A stretch of DNA of 9,144 nucleotides from Betaproteobacteria bacterium (GTDB lineage: Bacteria > Pseudomonadota > Gammaproteobacteria > Burkholderiales > Rhodocyclaceae), in NCBI GenBank assembly GCA_016880375.1, contig JAEHDO010000387.1:1-9144 (forward strand), written 5' to 3'. Below the pieces are notes generated by a model. It did not search any database, had not been told where the DNA came from, and worked only from the letters and a program-made list of their open reading frames with translations. Position 1 is the first letter of the stretch, and the number at the start of each line of letters is the position of its first letter. Position numbers and translations under genes: made by a program. Below, piece by piece: positions 1 through 7,000 of the stretch.

Positions 1-1
1 C

Positions 2-388
2 GACAAGCTGTGGCCGGAGGCCGACTGGCTGCAATTGGCCGCAGCGCTGAATGCGCGCGGACTGGCCTGCGTGCTGCCCGGCGGCAGCGCCGAAGAGCGC
101 GAGCGCGCCGCGCGCCTGGCCGCTGGAATGAAGCGGGCGGTCGCCGCGCCCCCCCTGGGCATTGCCCAACTGGCACAACTGCTGGCGGGGGCGCGAATCG
201 TGGTCGGCGTCGACACCGGCCTGAGCCACATCGCCGCCGCCCTGGGCAGGCTGACTTTTTGCCTGTTTTCCGGCTCGCAGCCGGAACTGACGGGCGTCCA
301 TGCGGGAGAAACGGCAATCAATCTTGGCGGCGCCGGCGCGGCGCCGACGGCCATGCAGGTCGTGGACGCGGTCACGCAACGACTGTGA
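2..388 (+). CDS. waaC: Lipopolysaccharide heptosyltransferase I, C-terminal part (5' truncated by window edge)
   Basis: The last 128 residues of a GT9-family heptosyltransferase are visible; the gene begins left of the window. WaaC is known to add the first L-glycero-D-manno-heptose from ADP-heptose to the Kdo of the LPS inner core, at the cytoplasmic face of the inner membrane. Seen here are a KLWPEADW stretch at the left edge, followed by the nucleotide-sugar-binding half of a GT-B fold, with VLPGGS at visible residues 24-29 and the GT9 signature VGVDTGLSHIAAA at visible residues 68-80. The TGA stop (386-388) shares its A with the ATG of the next gene, waaA, which indicates co-transcription and probable translational coupling. 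WaaC rather than WaaF (heptosyltransferase II) is preferred because of the KLWPEADW stretch and the direct junction with waaA; the missing N-terminal half leaves some doubt. Confidence 0.85.
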   Translation, partial: DKLWPEADWLQLAAALNARGLACVLPGGSAEERERAARLAAGMKRAVAAPPLGIAQLAQLLAGARIVVGVDTGLSHIAAALGRLTFCLFSGSQPELTGVHAGETAINLGGAGAAPTAMQVVDAVTQRL

Positions 389-1641
389 TGGCGCGCTTCT
401 TCTACAACCTGACGCTGCTGCTGCTGCTGCCCTACGTCGGGCTGCACCTGCTCCTGCGCAGCCGCCGCCAGCCGGAATACCTGAGGCATGTGGGGGAGCG
501 GTTCGGCTTTTACCCCTCTCCCCAAAGGGGCGAGGGAGTCATTTGGCTGCACGCCGTCTCGGTCGGCGAGACCCGCGCCGCGCAGCCCCTGGTAACCGCC
601 CTGAAGGCGCGCTATCCCGGCCACCGGATTCTGCTCACGCACATGACGCCGACCGGCCGGCAGGCATCCGAAGAACTGTTCGGCGATGCCGTGCACCGCG
701 CCTATCTGCCCTATGACTACCCGTTTGCCGTGCAGCGCTTCCTCGCGCATTTCAGGCCGGCCGTCGGCGTCATCATGGAAACCGAACTCTGGCCGAACCT
801 GGTGAGCGCCTGCAAGGCGCAGGGCATCCCCCTGCTGCTGGCGAACGCGCGCCTGTCGGAAAAATCGGCGCGGCGCTACGCCCGCTTTCCGAACCTGACG
901 CGCAGTGCCCTGCGGGATCTGGCAGGGATCGCCGCGCAGACGGAACAGGATGCCGCCCGCCTGACTGCGCTGGGCGCGCCGAAAGCGGACGTGCTCGGCA
1001 ATGTGAAGTTCGACATCCTGCCGCCGCCGGAACAACTCGCGCTGGGCGAAACGCTGAGGAAATGGATCGGGCCGCGACCGGTGCTGCTGGCCGCCAGCAC
1101 GCGCGAGGGCGAGGAGGCGCTGCTGTTCGAGGCGCTGGCACGGCATCCGCTGGGCGGGGCGCTGTTCGTCGTCGTGCCGCGCCACCCGCAGCGCTTCGAC
1201 GAGGTGGCTGCGCTGGCCGTGAAGGCCGGCTTCGTCGTACAGCGCCGCAGCGGAAACGCCCCGGTCGGGGCGCAGACGCAGGTGCTGCTCGGCGACAGCA
1301 TGGGGGAGATGTTTGCCTACTACGCCGCCTGCGATGTCGCCTTCGTCGGCGGCAGCCTGCTCGAGTACGGCAGCCAGAACCTGATCGAGGCCTGCGCGGC
1401 GGGCAGGCCGGTGCTGATCGGCCGCTCGACCTACAACTTCGCGCAGGCGGCCGGGGAGGCACTGGCCTGCGGCGCGGCGCGACAGGTTAGCTCGGCGGAG
1501 GAACTCGTGGAAGCGGCCGGCGCCCTGCTGGACGACGCCGGCTTGCGCCAGCGCATGGGCAAGGCCGGACTGGAATTCGCCGCACACCACCGCGGCGCAA
1601 CGGAAAAAACGCTCGCGCTTATTTCTCGAGCAATGCGTTGA
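388..1641 (+). CDS. waaA: 3-deoxy-D-manno-octulosonic acid (Kdo) transferase WaaA
   Basis: A 417-residue GT30 enzyme, the usual family length, which transfers Kdo from CMP-Kdo to the lipid A precursor at the inner membrane. An N-terminal hydrophobic anchor (residues 4-23, including five consecutive CTG codons for Leu10-14) is followed by the HAVSVGE motif at 55-61, whose Glu61 matches the catalytic base of characterised WaaA. TPTG is at 87-90 and METELWPN at 130-137. The C-terminal domain has VPRHPQRF and FVGGSLLEYGSQN, which bind the nucleotide sugar. The usual GGHN or GGQN reads GSQN here. The frame is open upstream to position 10, but the ATG at 388 is chosen because it matches the family N-terminus and overlaps the waaC stop (TGATG). 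Residues 43-50 (PSPQRGEG) are encoded by a GC-rich hairpin, listed separately. The 3' end overlaps convergent tolC by 23 bp. Whether the enzyme adds one Kdo or two cannot be read from the sequence. Confidence 0.96.
   Translation: MARFFYNLTLLLLLPYVGLHLLLRSRRQPEYLRHVGERFGFYPSPQRGEGVIWLHAVSVGETRAAQPLVTALKARYPGHRILLTHMTPTGRQASEELFGDAVHRAYLPYDYPFAVQRFLAHFRPAVGVIMETELWPNLVSACKAQGIPLLLANARLSEKSARRYARFPNLTRSALRDLAGIAAQTEQDAARLTALGAPKADVLGNVKFDILPPPEQLALGETLRKWIGPRPVLLAASTREGEEALLFEALARHPLGGALFVVVPRHPQRFDEVAALAVKAGFVVQRRSGNAPVGAQTQVLLGDSMGEMFAYYAACDVAFVGGSLLEYGSQNLIEACAAGRPVLIGRSTYNFAQAAGEALACGAARQVSSAEELVEAAGALLDDAGLRQRMGKAGLEFAAHHRGATEKTLALISRAMR
514..536. repeat. REP-like GC-rich palindrome inside waaA
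   Basis: Two 10-base arms, CCCTCTCCCC (514-523) and GGGGCGAGGG (527-536), flank an AAA loop and pair at 9 of 10 positions (the only mismatch is 519/531). The element lies in frame in waaA and encodes PSPQRGEG (residues 43-50) with the next base. It resembles the widespread CCCTC/GAGGG palindromic repeats of proteobacterial genomes, whose translations often read PSPxxGEG. That resemblance is from memory. Only one copy occurs in the window, so its status as a dispersed repeat is inferred. Confidence 0.55.
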
Positions 1642-2962
1642 CCGCCTGGACGTCGTCCTCGCTCAGCGAGCCGGCGGCCGACTTGAGGCGCAGTTGCGCG
1701 ACGAGGGTGTCGAACACGGCCTTGGCCAGGTCGCGCCGCGTCAGGGCGAGCTGCTGCTGCGCGTTCAGCACGTCGATGTTGATGCGCACGCCGACTTCAT
1801 AACCGAGCTTGTTCGAATCCAGGGACGACTGGCTGGAGACCAGCGCCTGGCGCAGTGCCTTCACCTGCGCAAGGCCGCTGGTCACGCCGAGGTAGGCCTG
1901 GCGCGCATTGAGCGCCGCGCTGCGTTTCGTGTTGTCGAGGTCGGCGCGGGCCTTGTCGCGCAGGGCGACCGCCTCGCGATCACGCGACATCACGGCGCCT
2001 CCGGCGAAGATCGGCAGGTTGACCTGGACGCCGACGGTGGACACATGCGAATCGTAGCCATAGGGGATGACCGCCCCGGCCGTCAGTCCGCCCGTGGCCG
2101 AATTGCGGCCGGTCGTGGCGACCAGATCCACGGTCGGCAGGTGGCCGGCACGCTGCTTGCTGACCTCCTTGTCGGCGATTTCCAGCGCCGCCTCCTGGGC
2201 GGCGACCAACGGGCTGCCGGATTCGGCGGTTTCCACCCACTGCGTCATGTTGTCCGGCTGGGGGCGCAACAGTTCCACCTGCCGGCGCAGCGGCGCCAGC
2301 GTTTCGGGCACCTTGCCGGTGATCAGGCGCAGCGCCTGGCGCTTGATTTCCAGTTCGTTCTGCGCCGCCAGTTCCTGCGACGTCGCGATGTCGAAGCGCG
2401 ATTGCGCCTCGTGCGTGTCGACGATGGTGGCGGTGCCGACCTCGAAGTTGCGCTTGGCCGCCTCGAGCTGTTCGGAGATGGCCGTCTTCTGCATTTGCGA
2501 CGTCTCCAGGTTCGCCTGGGCCAGCAGCACCTCGAAATAGGCTTGCGACACGCGCAGGATGAGGTCCTGCTTGGCCTGGGCGAAGAAGGCATCGGCCTGG
2601 GCCACGGCCAGCTTCGACTGGCCGTACTGTTCGTAGTTCTGCCAGCGGAAGAGCGGCTGCGTCAGGATGATCTGATAGCCGTTGGTGTTGTACTGGGAGT
2701 CGATTTTCCTTCCGAGGACGGGGTCGGCTATGCGGCGCCGGTAATCGACTTCGTTCCAGACGGTGTTGGCGGAGGCCGAGATCACCGGCAGCAGGCCGGC
2801 GCGGCCCTGCGGCAGCTTCTCCTGGCCGGCCGTCCAGGACGATTTGGCGGAAGCGAACTGGGCATCATAGTCGACCGCATCGCGATAGACCTGCAGGAGG
2901 TCTGCGCCAAAAGCCGGCGCGCCGAAGAGCGCAAGCGAAAGAACCAGCAGTCTTTTCTTCAT
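1619..2962 (-). CDS. tolC: TolC-family outer-membrane efflux/secretion channel
   Basis: A 447-residue outer-membrane factor that would form the trimeric exit duct for RND pumps or type I secretion. A Sec signal peptide (MKKRLLVLSLALFG..., hydrophobic core 5-14) probably ends at AFG|AD (19/20). The two internal repeats of the OEP fold are visible: about 20-217, with LTQPLFRW at 100-107, AYFEVLLAQANLE at 141-153 and FEVGTATIVDTHEAQ at 173-187; and about 236-432, with GHLPTVDL at 273-280, VNLPIFAGG at 314-322 and GYEVGVRINIDVLNAQQ at 388-404. It ends GSLSEDDVQAVNALLEK, so it lacks the E. coli C-terminal tail of about 40 residues. The ATG at 2962 is chosen because AAGGCGAGG lies 6 nt upstream and it begins the signal peptide directly. 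An ATG at 2986, overlapping the rhodanese stop (ATGA), would add 8 residues. It is the last gene of the PCMT-rhodanese-tolC unit and converges on waaA with a 23-bp overlap. Confidence 0.93.
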   Translation of the reverse strand: MKKRLLVLSLALFGAPAFGADLLQVYRDAVDYDAQFASAKSSWTAGQEKLPQGRAGLLPVISASANTVWNEVDYRRRIADPVLGRKIDSQYNTNGYQIILTQPLFRWQNYEQYGQSKLAVAQADAFFAQAKQDLILRVSQAYFEVLLAQANLETSQMQKTAISEQLEAAKRNFEVGTATIVDTHEAQSRFDIATSQELAAQNELEIKRQALRLITGKVPETLAPLRRQVELLRPQPDNMTQWVETAESGSPLVAAQEAALEIADKEVSKQRAGHLPTVDLVATTGRNSATGGLTAGAVIPYGYDSHVSTVGVQVNLPIFAGGAVMSRDREAVALRDKARADLDNTKRSAALNARQAYLGVTSGLAQVKALRQALVSSQSSLDSNKLGYEVGVRINIDVLNAQQQLALTRRDLAKAVFDTLVAQLRLKSAAGSLSEDDVQAVNALLEK

Positions 2963-2968
2963 GGTTGG

Positions 2969-2977
2969 CCTCGCCTT
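2969..2977 (-). promoter_or_regulatory. Ribosome binding site deciding the tolC start
   Basis: On the minus strand AAGGCGAGG is followed by a 6-nt spacer (CCAACC) and the ATG at 2962-2960. This is the better Shine-Dalgarno of the two possible starts. The alternative ATG at 2986-2984 is preceded by GCTGCGGCAAG, which has no clear ribosome-binding match. Confidence 0.55.
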
Positions 2978-2982
2978 GGGAA

Positions 2983-3303
2983 TCATCTTGCCGCAGCGCT
3001 TTCAACATCGCGCGACCAGGCGGTCACGCCGCCGGCCAGGTTGTGGACGCGTTCGAAACCATTCTGCTTGAGGAACATCCCGGCATGATAGCTGCGCGCG
3101 CCGGAACGGCAGACCATCACCACCTCGGCGCGGCGGTCCAGTTCATGCAGGCGCGCCGGGATGGCACGCATCGGGATCAGCATCGAACCCTCGATGCGAT
3201 AGGCAGCGAACTCGTCCGGTTCGCGCACGTCGAGCAGCAGCGGATCGGGACGACCTTCGTCATTCAGCCAATCTTTCAGTTCAACTGCAGTGATCTGTAC
3301 CAT
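2983..3303 (-). CDS. Single-domain rhodanese-like sulfurtransferase
   Basis: A 106-residue protein with one rhodanese domain over nearly its whole length and no signal peptide, so probably cytoplasmic. LLLDVREPDEF at 22-32 is the characteristic N-terminal rhodanese strand and turn. The active-site loop CRSGARS (65-71) supplies Cys65, expected to carry the persulfide, in a six-residue loop typical of active sulfurtransferases. GFERVHNLAGGVTAW (82-96) is the usual C-terminal motif. Such proteins move sulfane sulfur from thiosulfate or protein persulfides to cyanide, thiols or protein acceptors; the acceptor here is unknown. It starts 9 bp after the upstream PCMT-like gene, with a GAGGA ribosome site overlapping that gene's TGA stop. 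Its own TGA overlaps a possible tolC ATG (ATGA). Co-transcription with both neighbours is very likely, though no functional link to efflux is evident. Confidence 0.93.
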   Translation of the reverse strand: MVQITAVELKDWLNDEGRPDPLLLDVREPDEFAAYRIEGSMLIPMRAIPARLHELDRRAEVVMVCRSGARSYHAGMFLKQNGFERVHNLAGGVTAWSRDVESAAAR

Positions 3304-3312
3304 TTCCGTTCC

Positions 3313-3966
3313 TCAGAAAACGAATATTCCCCGCTCCGGCGCGTTGCGCAGCCGCGGGATGCTGGTTTCGAACAGGTTGACGCTCTGGAAGCGCCCCTCC
3401 GCCACGCAGGTGACGAGCCGCGCCTGCATCAGCGGGGCATCCCCCACCACGGCCAGCAACCGACCGCCCACCTTGAGCTGCGCCAGCAAGGCGTCCGATA
3501 TTTCCGCCACCGAGCCGGACAAGAGAATGGCGTCGTAAGGTGCCTGGGCCGGCCAGCCGCGAATGCCGTCGCCTTCAATCACCGTGACGTTGTCGGCGCA
3601 CTCATGCTGCAGATTCGCGCGCGCCCGTGCAGCCAGCGCCGGCTCGATCTCGATCGTATGAACATGGTCGCTGCGCGCGCCGAGCAGGGCTGCCATGTAG
3701 CCCGATCCCGTGCCGACCTCCAGGACCTTGTCGGCCTTGTGCAATTGCAGCGCCTGCAGGAATCTCGCCTCGAGGACGGGCGGCAGCATCGCTGCGCCAT
3801 GGCCCAGGGGAATCGCCGTGTCGGCGAAGGCCAGCTTGACGCACGCCTCCGGCACGAAATGCTCGCGCCTGACGGTCATCAGCAGATCGAGCACTTCCTG
3901 ATCCAGCACCTCCCAGGGGCGGATCTGTTGCTCGACCATGTTGTAGCGGGCTTGTTCCAGGTTCAT
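3313..3966 (-). CDS. PCMT-like (protein-L-isoaspartate O-methyltransferase family) methyltransferase, divergent substrate loop
   Basis: A 217-residue class I SAM-dependent methyltransferase of the PCMT family. VLEVGTGSGY (81-90) is the SAM-binding motif I, IEIEP (105-109) gives the acidic residue expected to bind the ribose, and GDGIRGWPAQAPYDAI (132-147) matches the family's GDG..GW...APFDAI segment. True PCMTs repair isoaspartyl residues and carry a GQTIS loop before motif I. Here the equivalent stretch reads ADTAIPLGHGAAMLPP (48-63), so the Thr-Ile-Ser is missing, and the post-GDG region reads LLSGSVAEIS instead of VTAAPPEIP. The fold assignment is firm but isoaspartate repair is doubtful. 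The ATG at 3966 is chosen because GGAGCAAGGTA lies just upstream and MNLEQARYNMVEQQIRPW is a natural N-terminus; a TTG at 3993 would add 9 residues and lies inside the probable promoter. It is the first gene of the PCMT-rhodanese-tolC unit. Confidence 0.85.
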   Translation of the reverse strand: MNLEQARYNMVEQQIRPWEVLDQEVLDLLMTVRREHFVPEACVKLAFADTAIPLGHGAAMLPPVLEARFLQALQLHKADKVLEVGTGSGYMAALLGARSDHVHTIEIEPALAARARANLQHECADNVTVIEGDGIRGWPAQAPYDAILLSGSVAEISDALLAQLKVGGRLLAVVGDAPLMQARLVTCVAEGRFQSVNLFETSIPRLRNAPERGIFVF

Positions 3967-3983
3967 TACCTTGCTCCACGTAT

Positions 3984-4021
3984 ATATTAGCAAATACTAA
4001 TAAATATCACCAGTCCAGCAA
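3984..4021 (-). promoter_or_regulatory. Candidate sigma-70-type promoter for the PCMT-rhodanese-tolC unit
   Basis: The spacer 3967-4040 is strikingly AT-rich against GC-rich surroundings and lies directly upstream of the first gene of the unit. On the minus strand TTGCTG (4021-4016) lies 16 bp before TAGTAT (3999-3994). A second possible -10, TAATAT (3989-3984), is preceded by TG in extended -10 spacing. Each hexamer matches consensus only partly, so position and base composition carry most of the weight. Confidence 0.4.
3985..4002. promoter_or_regulatory. Perfect 6-6-6 palindrome, possible operator
   Basis: TATTAG (3985-3990) and CTAATA (3997-4002) are exact inverted repeats separated by the 6 bases CAAATA. 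The palindrome covers both candidate -10 hexamers, where a repressor would block transcription of the methyltransferase-rhodanese-tolC unit. The stem is AT-only apart from one G-C pair and is not followed by a clear T-run on the minus strand, so it is a poor fit for an intrinsic terminator. No regulator gene is present in the window. Confidence 0.35.
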
Positions 4022-4040
4022 TAACGGCTTGTATTTTAAC

Positions 4041-7000
4041 CTAGTTCGCCTCAGTCACCGGCCTGACGCGGAACCAGGCCGCGTAGAGCGCGGGGACGAA
4101 GAGCACCGTCAGCACCGTGGCCACCAGCAGCCCGCCCATGATGGCAAAGGCCATCGGCCCCCACAGCACGTTGCGGGTGAGCGGGATCATGGCCAGCATG
4201 GCCGCCGCCGCCGTCAGCATGATCGGCCGGAAGCGTCGCACCGTGGCCTCGCGGATCGCCACCCAGGGCGGCTCGCCGGCGCGGATGTCCTGCTCGATCT
4301 GGTCGACCAGGATCACGGTGTTGCGCATGATCATGCCGCCCAGGGCGATGGTGCCGAGCATGGCGACGAAGCCAAAGGGCTGGCGGAACAGCAGCAGCGC
4401 CAGCGCCACGCCGATCAGCCCCAGCGGTGCCGTCAACAGCACCATGAAGGTGCGGGCGAAGCTCTGCAGCTGGATCATCAGCAGCGCCAGCACCACCGCC
4501 AGCATCATCGGCATGCCGGCGTTGATCGATTCCTGCGCCCGGCCCGACTCCTCCAGCGAGCCACCGATCTCGATGCGGTAGCCGACCGGCAGTTTCGCCC
4601 GCAGATCGACCAGCTGCTTGTCGATGGCCATCGCCACGTCGGGCGCCTGCACGCCGTCGACGATGTCGGCGCGCACCGTCAGGGTGAGCTCGCGGCTGCG
4701 GCGCCAGAGGATGGGCTCCTCGAAGGCCTCCTGCACCGTCGCCACCTGGGTCACCGGCACGTAGCGGCCGGAATCCGTCGGCACCTGCACGGCCAGCACC
4801 CGCTCCATGACATTGCGCTCGGCTTCCGGGGCGCGCAGCACGATGTCGATGAGGCGGTCGTTCTCGCGGAACTGCGCCAGCGCGGCGCCACTGATGGCGC
4901 CCAGCAGGGCGCGCGAGACGCTCGCCGTGGTCACGCCGAGCGCGCGCGCCTTGTCCTGGTCGACATCGACGCGCAGCATCGGCGCGCGCACGCCCCATTC
5001 GTGGTTGACGTCCTGGGTGTGGGGCGAGGCGCGCATCGCCTCGGCCACCTCATGGGCGATCTCCTTGACCTGCGGGATATCGGTGCCGCTGACGCGGAAT
5101 TGCACCGGGTAGGACACCGGCGGACCCAGCGCGACGCGGTTGGCACGGGAGCGGATGCCGGGAAAATCCTCGGCGAGGATTTTGCGCAGGCGCTCGACGA
5201 TGCGCTCGCGCCCGCCTATGTCCTTGCTCAGGATCACCGTCTGCGCAAAGTTGGCACGGAACAACTGCTGGTCGAGGGAGAGGAAGTAGCGCGGCGAGCC
5301 GTTGCCGACGTAGGTCACCCAGGAGGCGACGTCCGGGTCCCCGGCGATGACCGCCTCCAGCCGCTTCGCCTCGTTTTCCGTCGCGGCGAAGCTCGAGCCT
5401 TCCGGCAGCCACAGCTCGACCAGCACTTCCGGGCGGTTCGAATTGGGGAAGAACTGCTTCTCGGTGAAGCCCATGCCGGCTATGCCCAGCACGAACAGGC
5501 CGAGCGTGGCGAGCATGGTCAGCTGGCGATGCGTCAGGCACCAGTCGAGGACCCCGCGCAGCCGGGTGTAGAAGGGGGTGTTGAAGACGTCGTGGCCGGC
5601 GATGGCGTGCTCGTGCTGCGGCCCCTTCAGGATCAGATTGCCGAGGAAGGGCGTGACGATGACGGCGGCCAACCAGGAAATCAGCAGGGCCAGCCCCACC
5701 ACTGCAAAGATGGCGAAGGTGTACTCGCCGGTGGCGGACTTGGCGGTGCCGATCGGCAGGAAGCCGGCCGCCGTGATCAGCGTGCCGGTGAGCATGGGAA
5801 AGGCGGTGCTGCGCCAGGCGAAGGCCGCGGCGGCCAGTTTGCCGAGGCCCTGCTCGATCTTGCGCGACATCATCTCGACGGCGATCATGGCATCGTCCAC
5901 CAGCAGGCCGAGGGCGATGATCAGCGCACCGGTGGAGATGCGGTGCAGGTCGATGCCGAAGTAGCGCATGCCGAGGAAGGTCGCCGCCACCACCCAGGGA
6001 ATGGTGATGGCCACCACCAGGCCGGTGCGCAGGCCCAGGCTGAGGAAGCTGACGATCAGCACGATGCCGAGCGCCTCGAGGAAGACGCGCATGAAGTCGC
6101 CCACCGCCTGCTTGACGATGCGCGGCTGGTTGGAGACCTGGGCGAACTCGATGCCGATCGGCAGGTCGGCCAGGATCGCCGCCATTTCCCGGTCGAGATC
6201 CTCGCCCAGCTTGATCACGTCGCCGTCCTTCGTCATGGAGACGGCGAGGCCGATGGCCTGCTGGCCGCGGTAGTACATCTTCGAGACCGGCGGATCGACG
6301 TAGCCCCGGTAGACCCGCGCGATGTCGCCGATGCGGATGCTGCGCCCGGCCACCGCCACGCGCGTGTCGGCGACGGCGGCCACCGTGGACAGCTCGCCGG
6401 TGACGCGCAGGGGGATCGCATGGGACGCCGAATTCACCGCGCCGGCCGGCACCACGGCGTTTTGCGTCGCCAGGGCCTGGATGATCATCTGCGCGTTGAG
6501 GCCCAGCGCCGCGAACTTCTGCTGCGACAGCTCGATGTAAATGCGGTCGTCCTGGATGCCGACCAGGTCGATCTTGGCGACGTTCTTCAGTTTCAGCAGG
6601 CGCTGGCGCGCCGCCTCGACGTGGTCGCGCAGCTCGGAATGGCTGAAACCGTCGGCGGTGAAAGCATAGATGGAGCCGAAGACGTCGCCGAATTCGTCGT
6701 TGTAGAACGGCCCGGCCACCCCCTCCGGCAAGGTATGGCGGATGTCGCCGATCTTCTTGCGCACCTGGTACCAGGCGTCGGCCACCGCCGGCCCGCGCGC
6801 CGTGTCGTGCAGCTCGAGGATGATGAGCGACTCGCCCGGCTTGGAATAGCTGCGCGTGTGGCGGAAGAAGGGGATTTCCTGCAGCTTCTTCTCGAGGCGG
6901 TCGGTGACCTGCTTGTCGACCTGCTCGGCGGTGGCGCCCGGCCACATCGTGCGGATGACCATGGCGCGGAAGGTGAAGTCCGGGTCCTCGCGCTGGCCGA

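Noticed and set aside
10..387. A 126-residue N-terminal extension of WaaA from an upstream in-frame start
   Set aside because: The extension is Arg/Gly-rich and lies in the wrong frame of waaC, which reads as a genuine GT9 C-terminus. The WaaA family N-terminus begins at the ATG at 388.
415..429. Five tandem CTG codons in waaA as a phase-variable repeat
   Set aside because: Slippage by three bases keeps the frame, and a run of Leu codons is ordinary in a membrane anchor.
1694..3088. A 464-codon plus-strand open frame opposite tolC, and another of 341 codons at 2965-3990 opposite the rhodanese and PCMT-like genes
   Set aside because: Both lie opposite clearly recognised proteins, show low-complexity Arg/His/Gly composition and span unrelated gene borders.
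3985..4002. The palindrome as an intrinsic terminator of the RND operon
   Set aside because: The stem is six AT-rich pairs with one G-C pair and no clear T-run follows on the minus strand. It is more plausible as an operator or a chance palindrome.
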